From a bacterium HR15 (lineage in GTDB: Bacteria; Armatimonadota; Fimbriimonadia; Fimbriimonadales; GBS-DC): DNA of 62,145 bases. The notes under the pieces are model-generated. The model was given only the letters and a program-made list of their open reading frames with translations, did no database searches and had not been told where the DNA came from. The stretch spans positions 1-62,145 of the forward strand of contig BEHR01000020.1 in assembly GCA_002898555.1 (NCBI GenBank), given 5' to 3'. Below, piece after piece: positions 1-6,647 of this stretch. Every line of letters begins with the position of its first letter. The first letter of the stretch is position 1. Position numbers and translations under genes: made by a program.

Positions 1-2
1 TC

Positions 3-1370
3 TCCGTTGCCATCTATAGTCGCCTCCTTCCGCCCAGCGAATATGGCATCTTCGCGCTGGTGATAGCGAACACGCTCCTTGTTCAATCCGTTGCCTATCG
101 GTGGATAACAAACTCGGTGACGCGATTTCTCCCCGCGCAACGGGAGCAGCCGCGTGAGCTTCTCGAATCGATACTTATCACATATTTGATGGTATGTGGG
201 CTGACAGGAGCACTTGGTTCGGGGATTTACTTCTGGATATCCGATCTCCATGTGCGCCGATTAATCCTTTTGGGTATCTTATTGCTTTGGGCAACGACAT
301 GGTTTGATCTTAACTTAGAAGCTGCACGTTCCAGCTTTCAACCCGCGCGCTACGCTTGGATGAGCATTACACGCTCGGTAAGCACGATTCTGATCGGCGT
401 TCCGCTGGTGCTATTGGGCTTGGGGGCTTATGGGTTGCTTGTGGGGCACTTCGTGAGCGCGTTATTGGCGGCAACGCCTTCGACGCTCACCCTCTGGCGG
501 CAGGTACGACTCAGGTGGCACGCTGGGATGGTTCGAAGGACCCTCCGTTATGGGCTCCCTCTGACGGCGGATGCGATTGTGCGTTATGTGGTTACCACTT
601 CCGATCGGCTGATAATTGGTCATTTTTTAGGAGCGTCGGCTGCTGGTCTGTATGCGGTAGGCTACGATCTGGGATGGCGACTGCTCAATCTGCTCTTTTC
701 TTCTATCGAATTAGCTGTTACTCCGCTCGTTTTTCGAGCGTTTGAGCAGCAGGATCGGTCGCGCGCATTGACCTTCCTTGCGCAAGTACGTACGCTTATA
801 TGGGCGGTTTCGGCACCAGTTGCTGCTGTGCTGATAGCCGTTCCGCGTCCTCTTGTAGAAATGGTGTTGGGGGTGAGGTTCCGTGAGACGGCGATGGAGA
901 TTATTCCGTGGATCGCCATCGCGTACCTTTTCCTGGTCATTATGAATTTTTACAATTACGCCTTTAGGCTGGGGCTGCGCACCGAGTTGCAGGTGGTGGT
1001 GATGGCGCTTGGTGCTGGTGTCAACTTGATGACGAATTTCCTTTTAATCCCTCGTATAGGGCTGCTGGGGGCTGCGATTGCGACCACCGCTGCTTTTGGC
1101 GCGGCTGCGCTGCTAAGCTATATACTGAGCCAGCGAATCCTGCCTATGCGCATACCGATCCATGATATTGCCAAGATTACACTCGCGTCCGCGATGACGG
1201 CAGGTGTACTGCGTGTTCTACCGCTGGCGCACGGCTTGTGGGGGGTAATCCAAATGTTTCTGCTGGGAAGTACCCTGTATCTGGCATTCCTCTGGGTGCT
1301 TAATCCCGCGCAGTTGCGATCCTATGCCCATCGTTTGCTGAATACGATACGGAGGCAAGAACCATGTTAG
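3..1370 (+). CDS. Polysaccharide flippase, Wzx/MurJ-like MATE-fold (5' partial)
   Basis: The reading frame is open from the window edge, so the gene starts outside; the first visible residues (SVAIYSRLLPPSEYGIFALV) already read as the first transmembrane region of an oligosaccharide flippase. About ten further hydrophobic helices follow, with the family-typical segment RYGLPLTADAIVRYVVTTSD and a late YNYAFRLGLRTELQ region. The family moves undecaprenyl-linked sugar repeat units across the inner membrane. The next genes overlap or abut it, consistent with a surface-polysaccharide operon. The exact sugar substrate cannot be read from the sequence. Confidence 0.85.
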   Translation, partial: SVAIYSRLLPPSEYGIFALVIANTLLVQSVAYRWITNSVTRFLPAQREQPRELLESILITYLMVCGLTGALGSGIYFWISDLHVRRLILLGILLLWATTWFDLNLEAARSSFQPARYAWMSITRSVSTILIGVPLVLLGLGAYGLLVGHFVSALLAATPSTLTLWRQVRLRWHAGMVRRTLRYGLPLTADAIVRYVVTTSDRLIIGHFLGASAAGLYAVGYDLGWRLLNLLFSSIELAVTPLVFRAFEQQDRSRALTFLAQVRTLIWAVSAPVAAVLIAVPRPLVEMVLGVRFRETAMEIIPWIAIAYLFLVIMNFYNYAFRLGLRTELQVVVMALGAGVNLMTNFLLIPRIGLLGAAIATTAAFGAAALLSYILSQRILPMRIPIHDIAKITLASAMTAGVLRVLPLAHGLWGVIQMFLLGSTLYLAFLWVLNPAQLRSYAHRLLNTIRRQEPC

Positions 1371-1489
1371 CGGTCATGCGGCCGAAAATTGCTGCGCTGG
1401 CTCTCACCAGCCGTGCGCATGGCGAAAGCCTTGTTGACTGGTGTGAACCCCACGCAATCGAGCCGCAACAGGAGATGAGTGAACAATGA
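1364..1489 (+). CDS. Possible 41-aa coupled small ORF
   Basis: An ATG at 1364 overlaps the stop of the flippase gene and lies 8 nt after a good GGAGG (1351-1355). The frame runs 41 codons and ends in TGA overlapping the ATG of the next gene (ATGA at 1486-1489). Both junctions are typical of translational coupling. The peptide (MLAVMRPKIAALALTSRAHG...) matches no family I recognise and has no clear membrane segment. It could be a real small protein, a remnant of a lost gene, or only a coupling device. Confidence 0.3.
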   Translation: MLAVMRPKIAALALTSRAHGESLVDWCEPHAIEPQQEMSEQ

Positions 1490-2934
1490 ACGCCTGCTCC
1501 AGCGGTGTCCGAACCCTATGGGGGGTGTTGCTGATAGTGTTTCTCAGCCGATTGCCCTTTTTAACGCCGGGGTTCGGAACGGACGATGATGGCTGGCGCG
1601 TGGCGTTGACAGCGCAGCGGCTGGCGCACACGGGAATGTATAAACCCTCACGATTGCCGGGCTATCCCGTGCAAGAGTATCTCAGCGCCCTGTTGATTGA
1701 CAAGGGAGCGATGGCAATCAATCTGCTCAGCACGGGAATGACGCTGCTGGCAACTGCCTGTTTTGTCCTGATTCTCATGCGCTTGCGATGCCAAGAGCCT
1801 TATCTGCCCGCGCTGGCCTTCGCTTTTACGCCCATTATTTATATTGCCAGCGTGAGCGCGATGGATTATATGTGGGCGATGGCATTTCTGCTGCTGGGGT
1901 TATGGATGGGGATAGCGCATCGTCCCGTGCTGGCGGGGCTGGCGCTGGGTTTAGCGACAGGCTGCCGCCTAACCTCCGCCGTTTTTATCATCCCTTTCCT
2001 CATCCTGCTGTATCAAAAAGAGAATGTCAGGGGTTCGTTGATCCGCATGTTGGAGCTGCTCACGCTGGCGGGCATCACCGCAGCTTTGGCTTATAGCCCA
2101 CTTTACGCTCGATACGGCTGGCGATTTCTGAGGCATGCCGAGGCCGCAGAGCCTTCTCTGATTGTAATAGGGCAGGCGACTATTGGTATTCTGGGAGGAC
2201 TGGGTACGGTCGCCGTGGCGGCACTGTTGCTGTGGCGAGGGATATCAACGCTGCGCGGGCACGCCCTCGCACGCGAACAGACCGCATTTCCGGAGCCGTT
2301 CTCGCGCCCGCTATCGCTGAGCTTCTGGACCGCCAGCTTGCTGACCTTGCTGCTTTATCTGCGCTTGCCGCACGAAGCCGCCTATCTCATCCCTGCACTG
2401 CCTTTCCTACTGATTGGGCTTGGAACCCTGCTATCACGCGTCCATTTTTGCTGGCTCTGCCTGTCGCTGATTGCATCGCCTTTTGTGTTGGGGATTCCCT
2501 CACCCCTCACCACCTCCTTCGTTAAACCCTCACCCGTTGCGATTGTTTTGAATTTTGATCTCACCCGCCTCGGGGGGAAAGAGGTTTTCTGGATCGATCT
2601 GCTTCAGGGACCGTTGTTGCTGGATTATCAGAAGCGTCTCCGCTGGGATGAGCTGATGCGTAGAACGGTAGAGCGAGCAGGGGAGCTGCCTCCGCGCAGC
2701 CTCATCCTCTGTGACGCCTTTCGTCCGGGCGTGCTTTACTATAATCGCGGGCGATACCCTGAGACGATGTTCGTGGAAAACTTCTCCCGGCAAGATCTCC
2801 GAACCTGGCTTCAGTCAGGGTATGTTGTCTACGCCATGCCGGGTGTAAGGGAAAGGGTCCTACGCGGGCATGGTTTCGATATTTATGAGGCTGGTGCGAT
2901 CCCGTTGATGGGCAAGGAGGCGAACGAGGAATAA
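1486..2934 (+). CDS. GT-C type membrane glycosyltransferase-like protein
   Basis: A 482-residue polytopic protein. The first helix (about residues 8-27) is followed by an acidic first loop, FGTDDDGWRVA, the position where GT-C/PMT-like (GT39, ArnT-like) enzymes carry catalytic or metal-binding acidic residues. Roughly ten helices follow and the last ~120 residues form a soluble domain. Known family members transfer sugars from polyprenyl-phosphate donors on the outer face of the membrane. It sits directly behind the flippase, so a role in surface glycan or glycoprotein assembly is likely. Similarity to GT39 is by architecture; the acceptor is unknown. Confidence 0.6.
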   Translation: MNACSSGVRTLWGVLLIVFLSRLPFLTPGFGTDDDGWRVALTAQRLAHTGMYKPSRLPGYPVQEYLSALLIDKGAMAINLLSTGMTLLATACFVLILMRLRCQEPYLPALAFAFTPIIYIASVSAMDYMWAMAFLLLGLWMGIAHRPVLAGLALGLATGCRLTSAVFIIPFLILLYQKENVRGSLIRMLELLTLAGITAALAYSPLYARYGWRFLRHAEAAEPSLIVIGQATIGILGGLGTVAVAALLLWRGISTLRGHALAREQTAFPEPFSRPLSLSFWTASLLTLLLYLRLPHEAAYLIPALPFLLIGLGTLLSRVHFCWLCLSLIASPFVLGIPSPLTTSFVKPSPVAIVLNFDLTRLGGKEVFWIDLLQGPLLLDYQKRLRWDELMRRTVERAGELPPRSLILCDAFRPGVLYYNRGRYPETMFVENFSRQDLRTWLQSGYVVYAMPGVRERVLRGHGFDIYEAGAIPLMGKEANEE

Positions 2935-2975
2935 CGCCTCGCTATATTCGAAAAGCGGCTGTGCGGAACAAGCGG

Positions 2976-2981
2976 TATAAT
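2976..2981 (+). promoter_or_regulatory. -10 box of the zinc-ribbon gene
   Basis: A perfect TATAAT lies 35 nt before the GTG start at 3016, with GGAGGTG at 3001-3007 as ribosome-binding site. No good -35 box is visible 17-18 nt upstream. Confidence 0.45.
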
Positions 2982-3015
2982 ACAGCTGTCCAAAAGGCAT
3001 GGAGGTGCATGCAAA

Positions 3016-3933
3016 GTGCTCTGTCCGAATTGTCAGCAGCCGTTGCCGGAGAATGCGCAGTTCTGTCTGCGCTGTGGTCGCCCCGTCACCCTTACCCAGA
3101 TGGGCACGCCACCTGTACAAAGCTCGCCACACCAGGCGCAGCCAAGGGGACGCCCCTACAAATGGCTCGCGTTGGGGCTTGGGCTGCTGGCGCTAATCGC
3201 TCTTGCCTTCGTGATTGGCACCCAGAGCGGTTTGTTGACCCAAGCCCGTGTCAAGAAGCCCAGCGGCCCCAGCGTGCTGGAAGCGGAAGCACCCAAGACC
3301 ACAGGTCCCAGCGTGCTGGAAGCGGAGGCGCCAAAACCCAGCGGCCCCAGCGTGCTGGAAGCGGAAGCACCGCAACCGAAACAGCCCCCTCCGCATATCC
3401 TTGACTGGCTCGAACACTTGAGGCGCACGGAGCAGCGACGCCAGCAAATGGAGCGCAACATCACGCCGCTCTTCTCGATGGTGGTTCAGGCAATCGTTCT
3501 CCGGGCGCAGGTGGCGCAGGGCATCGCGCAGGGTGACCTCGAACAAGCAGAAGCAAACTATGAGCGCGAGCGCGAGAAACTGCGCCAAAGCTATCAACAT
3601 CGCCGCAAGGAGTGGGAGGAACTGCTCCGGTTTTTCCGCAGCAAGCAGCCACCTCCTGAATGCCAGGCATTGGCAGACACTTATTACGCGGGTTTGAGCG
3701 AGTACATCACCACCATCTCGCAGATCGAGAACGACCTTATCGAAGGGGATCTGGGCGGACTCACAGGATTACTGGGATCAGCCCAGTCGGAACTGGATGC
3801 AAAGTTTGCCCATGCCGATGAGGAGCTAACGAAGGTATGCGAACAATACGGCATTCGCAAATACTTTACGATTGGTTCCTCCAGCCCTGACCTTCTTAAA
3901 AGTCTGGGCGGTGGACTGCCTTTAGGGTTATAG
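3016..3933 (+). CDS. Zinc-ribbon, single-pass membrane protein with three PSGPSVLEAEAPK repeats
   Basis: A GTG start at 3016 is chosen because GGAGGTG lies 8 nt upstream. The N-terminus is a four-cysteine zinc ribbon (C3, C6, C17, C20; CPNCQQPLPENAQFCLRCG). A transmembrane helix follows at about residues 54-70, then three tandem 13-residue repeats (residues 82-120). The remainder (about 130-305) is charged and helical and probably coiled coil. Such zinc-ribbon plus TM proteins are common and mostly uncharacterised. The repeats probably form a stalk beyond the membrane. It is followed after 2 nt by the methyltransferase gene. Confidence 0.7.
   Translation: MLCPNCQQPLPENAQFCLRCGRPVTLTQMGTPPVQSSPHQAQPRGRPYKWLALGLGLLALIALAFVIGTQSGLLTQARVKKPSGPSVLEAEAPKTTGPSVLEAEAPKPSGPSVLEAEAPQPKQPPPHILDWLEHLRRTEQRRQQMERNITPLFSMVVQAIVLRAQVAQGIAQGDLEQAEANYEREREKLRQSYQHRRKEWEELLRFFRSKQPPPECQALADTYYAGLSEYITTISQIENDLIEGDLGGLTGLLGSAQSELDAKFAHADEELTKVCEQYGIRKYFTIGSSSPDLLKSLGGGLPLGL
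3259..3375 (+). repeat. Three tandem 39-bp in-frame repeats
   Basis: Three units encode PSGPSVLEAEAPK, TTGPSVLEAEAPK and PSGPSVLEAEAPQ. The core GGTCCCAGCGTGCTGGAAGC is nearly invariant at DNA level, so copy-number change by slippage is likely. The unit length keeps the frame. Confidence 0.9.
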
Positions 3934-3935
3934 CG

Positions 3936-4571
3936 ATGGAACTCTATTCTGAACAGCTGGTGTCCTATTTAGAGTCGCTTGTCCCTGAGCGGCATCCCGT
4001 GCTGCAGGAGATGGAGCAACGCGCCGCGGAAACACGCTTTCCCATCGTGGGACCTGTGGTAGGGCAGTTTCTTTATCTGCTCACGCGGCTCACAGGGGCG
4101 CGGCGCGTGTTCGAGATGGGTTCAGGCTTCGGCTACTCCACCGCATGGTTCGCGATGGGCGTGCGCGAGAATGGTGGGGGTGAAGTGTACCATGTGGTGT
4201 GGGATGAGTCGCTCTCGCGCGACGCCCAGGTGTATCTAAGCCGATTAGGGCTGAAGGAGCTGGTGCGCTTCCATGTAAGCGAGGCGGTTGCACAACTTCA
4301 ACAGACGGAAGGGCTGTTCGATATCATTTTCAACGATATCAACAAGGAGCAGTACCCCGATTCGCTTGCCGTGATTAAGCCGAAGTTGCGCAGGGGCGGG
4401 TTGCTGGTGGTTGATAACGCGCTCTGGCATGGGGCGATTTTCGACGAGAGTGACCACTCACCCGCCACCGAAGGGGTGCGCCAGCTCACTCGGATACTCA
4501 CACATGACCCCGACTTTATCTGCAGCCTGATCCCCCTGCGCGACGGCGTGCTGATTGCACAAAGGAGGTAG
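3936..4571 (+). CDS. SAM-dependent O-methyltransferase (family 3, CCoAOMT-like)
   Basis: The protein has 211 residues, the usual length for bacterial family-3 O-methyltransferases. The SAM-binding motif I is VFEMGSGFGYSTAWFA (about residues 58-73). Further on come the acidic motif FDIIFNDINKEQYP and the strand GGLLVVDNALWHG, both typical of the catechol/caffeoyl-CoA OMT fold with its divalent-metal site. These enzymes methylate hydroxyls of small aromatic or hydroxylated molecules. The acceptor is unknown. It is tightly packed between the zinc-ribbon gene (2-nt gap) and the VOC gene (3-nt gap), so it is probably co-transcribed with them. Confidence 0.85.
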   Translation: MELYSEQLVSYLESLVPERHPVLQEMEQRAAETRFPIVGPVVGQFLYLLTRLTGARRVFEMGSGFGYSTAWFAMGVRENGGGEVYHVVWDESLSRDAQVYLSRLGLKELVRFHVSEAVAQLQQTEGLFDIIFNDINKEQYPDSLAVIKPKLRRGGLLVVDNALWHGAIFDESDHSPATEGVRQLTRILTHDPDFICSLIPLRDGVLIAQRR

Positions 4572-4574
4572 CCT

Positions 4575-4946
4575 ATGCTAAAGAGAGTTCACCATGTACA
4601 AATTAGTGTCCCTGTGGGGTCAGAAGAGGTATGCCGCCATTTCTACGGCACGATTCTTGGCATGAGGGAGGTCAGCAAGCCCGAATCGCTGCGACACCGG
4701 GGTGGGGTCTGGTTCCTTCTCGGCGATATCGAGATTCATCTGGGAGCCGAGCAAGTGGCTGACCGAGCGCAGTCCCGGCGCCATGTTGCCTTTCAGGTCG
4801 ATGACCTGAACCAAGTACGCCAGCGGCTTCAGGACCACGGGGTGCCTCTGGAGGAGGAACCAATCCCCATTCCGGGCTGGGATCGCTTCTATTGCCGTGA
4901 CCCTTTCGGCAATCGCATCGAGTTCATTCAGCGTGTAGACGAGTAA
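4575..4946 (+). CDS. VOC (glyoxalase/bleomycin-resistance) family protein
   Basis: A 123-residue single-module VOC protein opening MLKRVHHVQISVPVG, with the family-typical FYGTILGMREV, HVAFQVDDL and FYCRDPFGNRIEFIQ. The His near residue 7, His in HVAFQV and the final Glu in EFIQ are the expected metal ligands. VOC proteins act as lyases, isomerases, dioxygenases or binding proteins, so the reaction cannot be assigned. AAAGGAGG at the end of the previous gene is the ribosome-binding site. Confidence 0.8.
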   Translation: MLKRVHHVQISVPVGSEEVCRHFYGTILGMREVSKPESLRHRGGVWFLLGDIEIHLGAEQVADRAQSRRHVAFQVDDLNQVRQRLQDHGVPLEEEPIPIPGWDRFYCRDPFGNRIEFIQRVDE

Positions 4947-4990
4947 AACCTTCCAGTGGCATAACCACTCAAAAGCATCGAGGGCAAACA

Positions 4991-6487
4991 ATGATGTGGC
5001 AACGGTTTACAGATCGCGCGCGGCAGGTCATCTTCTATGCGCAAGAAGAAGCGCAGCGGCTGGGCGAATCGCGGGTCAGCACCGAACACCTGCTGCTCAG
5101 TCTCATTCGTGAAACGGATAGCGTTGCCGCGCGTATCTTCGACCGACTCGGTGTAAGCCCAGAGCACATTCGCGCCGAGATTGAGCGTTATGTCTCGCGT
5201 GGCGATGCACGCCCGGGGCAGGAGATGCAACTGACGGCACGGGCAAAGCGGGTGATTAACTTAGCGTATGATGAGGCGCGACAGCTCAACAATAACTATA
5301 TTGGCACGGAGCATCTGTTGCTGGGGCTGATTCGGGAGGGCGAAGGGCTGGCAGCCCGTGTGCTGCATAAGTTGGGCGTCGACCTTGACCGGGCGCGACG
5401 CGAAGTGATGCAGTTGCAAGACCCCGAAATGAGATCGCCATTATCTACTCCTACTACTGCACCTGCAGGGTGCCATACTACGCCAACGCTGGATGCGCTG
5501 GGCGACGATCTGACGCAGCGAGCGCGGCTGGGCAGGCTTATGCCCGTACTGGAGCGCGACGCCGAGATTTATCAACTGCTCCAGATTCTCGCTAAGCAGA
5601 GCCATCACAACCCTCTGTTGCTCGGTCCGCTGGGCGTGGGTAAAACAGCTCTCGTGAACGGCGTGACAATCACTCTCGCGCATGGCGAAGTTCCCCCAAC
5701 GCTAAGAAATAAGCGAATGATTGCCATCACGCCGGAATCGCTGATGCTAAGGATGGATAATCCATCCGCTGCGACGCAACTTCTGCAGGAAATTCGCAGA
5801 ACGCAGAATGAACTCGTTTTGTTTATCGATAATCTGGAGCGCCTCTTTGAGCCTCCCCTTAGCGCGAGAAGCGCCGAAGTGCTGCAGATACTCAGAATGA
5901 TGCTCGACCCAGGCGCTCTGCTCTGCATCGGTGCGTTCAACACAGACGGCACGGACGATGAAAAGCATCTTAGCCTGCTGACGCCTCTTTTCCAGCCGGT
6001 AACGATAAGCGAGCTGTCGCCTGAGAAGACGGTTAGGATACTCACCGCTTTGCGCCCGCACTACCAGCTGCTCTATGCCATTTCAATTGCGGACGAAGCA
6101 ATCGATGCAGTAGTTAACCTCGCGGTGCGCTATCTGCCGGAGCAGCGCTTACCCGCCAAAGCCATCGACCTGTTCGAATCTGCGGCTGCCATGCTTGCTC
6201 TGGAATCAACGCGGCTACCGCTCGCATTGTACTATAAGCTGAGCGAGAGCGAGTTACTGCGCTTGCTGATTGATGCCATTCGCATCCGCGACCCGGTGCC
6301 CGAACAGCTCAGCGAACTGGAGACGGAGCGGCAGCGTGTCCAAGAAAGCCTCCAGCAACTGTGGCAGCAGCTTCAACGGCGCGAGCAGGTTCGACCGTTG
6401 CCGATGCTCACCGCGCAGCACATCGTTCAGGAGGTGCATCGACGAACGGGCATCCCTGTAGACCAACTATTGGAGAGCAGCCCTTGA
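4991..6487 (+). CDS. Truncated, degenerate ClpC paralogue (N domain plus inactive-looking AAA1)
   Basis: The 498-residue protein starts like ClpC ([20 protein letters not shown]) and has both Clp-N repeats (1-145), then one AAA module and a short helical tail. It has no second AAA domain. Walker A is kept (GPLGVGKTA, about residue 212). Walker B reads VLFIDNLE where the partner gene has VLFVDELH, so the catalytic Glu is lost. The arginine-finger segment ERRFQPV is replaced by LTPLFQPV, and the pore-loop KYRGEFE is absent. ATP binding is possible; normal hydrolysis and threading are unlikely. It sits directly upstream of clpC. A role as adaptor, decoy or hexamer modulator is inference. Confidence 0.75.
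   Translation: MMWQRFTDRARQVIFYAQEEAQRLGESRVSTEHLLLSLIRETDSVAARIFDRLGVSPEHIRAEIERYVSRGDARPGQEMQLTARAKRVINLAYDEARQLNNNYIGTEHLLLGLIREGEGLAARVLHKLGVDLDRARREVMQLQDPEMRSPLSTPTTAPAGCHTTPTLDALGDDLTQRARLGRLMPVLERDAEIYQLLQILAKQSHHNPLLLGPLGVGKTALVNGVTITLAHGEVPPTLRNKRMIAITPESLMLRMDNPSAATQLLQEIRRTQNELVLFIDNLERLFEPPLSARSAEVLQILRMMLDPGALLCIGAFNTDGTDDEKHLSLLTPLFQPVTISELSPEKTVRILTALRPHYQLLYAISIADEAIDAVVNLAVRYLPEQRLPAKAIDLFESAAAMLALESTRLPLALYYKLSESELLRLLIDAIRIRDPVPEQLSELETERQRVQESLQQLWQQLQRREQVRPLPMLTAQHIVQEVHRRTGIPVDQLLESSP
5215..5423 (+). repeat. Near-identical tract shared with clpC (second copy 6868-7076)
   Basis: This 209-bp tract, covering the second Clp-N repeat, differs from clpC positions 6868-7076 at only three bases by eye, including silent positions. 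Flanking parts of the two genes are much more different. This is the pattern left by gene conversion. Confidence 0.8.
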
Positions 6488-6513
6488 TTTTTGGCGTCGC
6501 CATGTGCTACAAT
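6484..6513 (+). promoter_or_regulatory. Probable sigma70-type promoter of clpC
   Basis: TTGATT (6484-6489), 18-nt spacer, TACAAT (6508-6513); the -35 box overlaps the stop of the upstream clpC-like gene. The transcript would start near 6520 and carry a ~125-nt leader. No CtsR-type GGTCAAA repeat is seen. Confidence 0.5.
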
Positions 6514-6531
6514 ATAGGTGGGGAGGAACCC

Positions 6532-6552
6532 ATGCGGGACATTTCCCGATAA
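6532..6552 (+). CDS. Leader mini-ORF MRDISR in the clpC leader
   Basis: ATG at 6532 follows a strong GGGGAGG and encodes six residues before TAA. Most of the ORF is a hairpin, CGGGA-CATT-TCCCG (6535-6548). It is either a leader peptide or an accident of the hairpin. Confidence 0.25.
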   Translation: MRDISR

Positions 6553-6593
6553 TAAGGCATGGGCGAATTCCCCCTGTAAATAGCGGAGGTACT

Positions 6594-6647
6594 ATGGAAA
6601 CACTTTATCAGTACGGCGAATATGCCGGGATGGAGGGTCGAGGATGA
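6594..6647 (+). CDS. 17-aa leader peptide coupled to clpC
   Basis: The [20 protein letters not shown] begins 5 nt after a near-perfect GCGGAGGT and ends with TGA at 6645-6647, overlapping the ATG of clpC at 6644. The clpC ribosome-binding site (GGAGGG) lies inside this ORF, so its translation should affect clpC translation. The position and signal strength suggest a coupling or attenuation device. No family is recognisable in 17 residues. Confidence 0.4.
   Translation: METLYQYGEYAGMEGRG

Noticed and set aside
3259-3375. Possible CRISPR-like array
   Set aside because: The repeats are contiguous, in frame, without spacers, and encode a protein linker.
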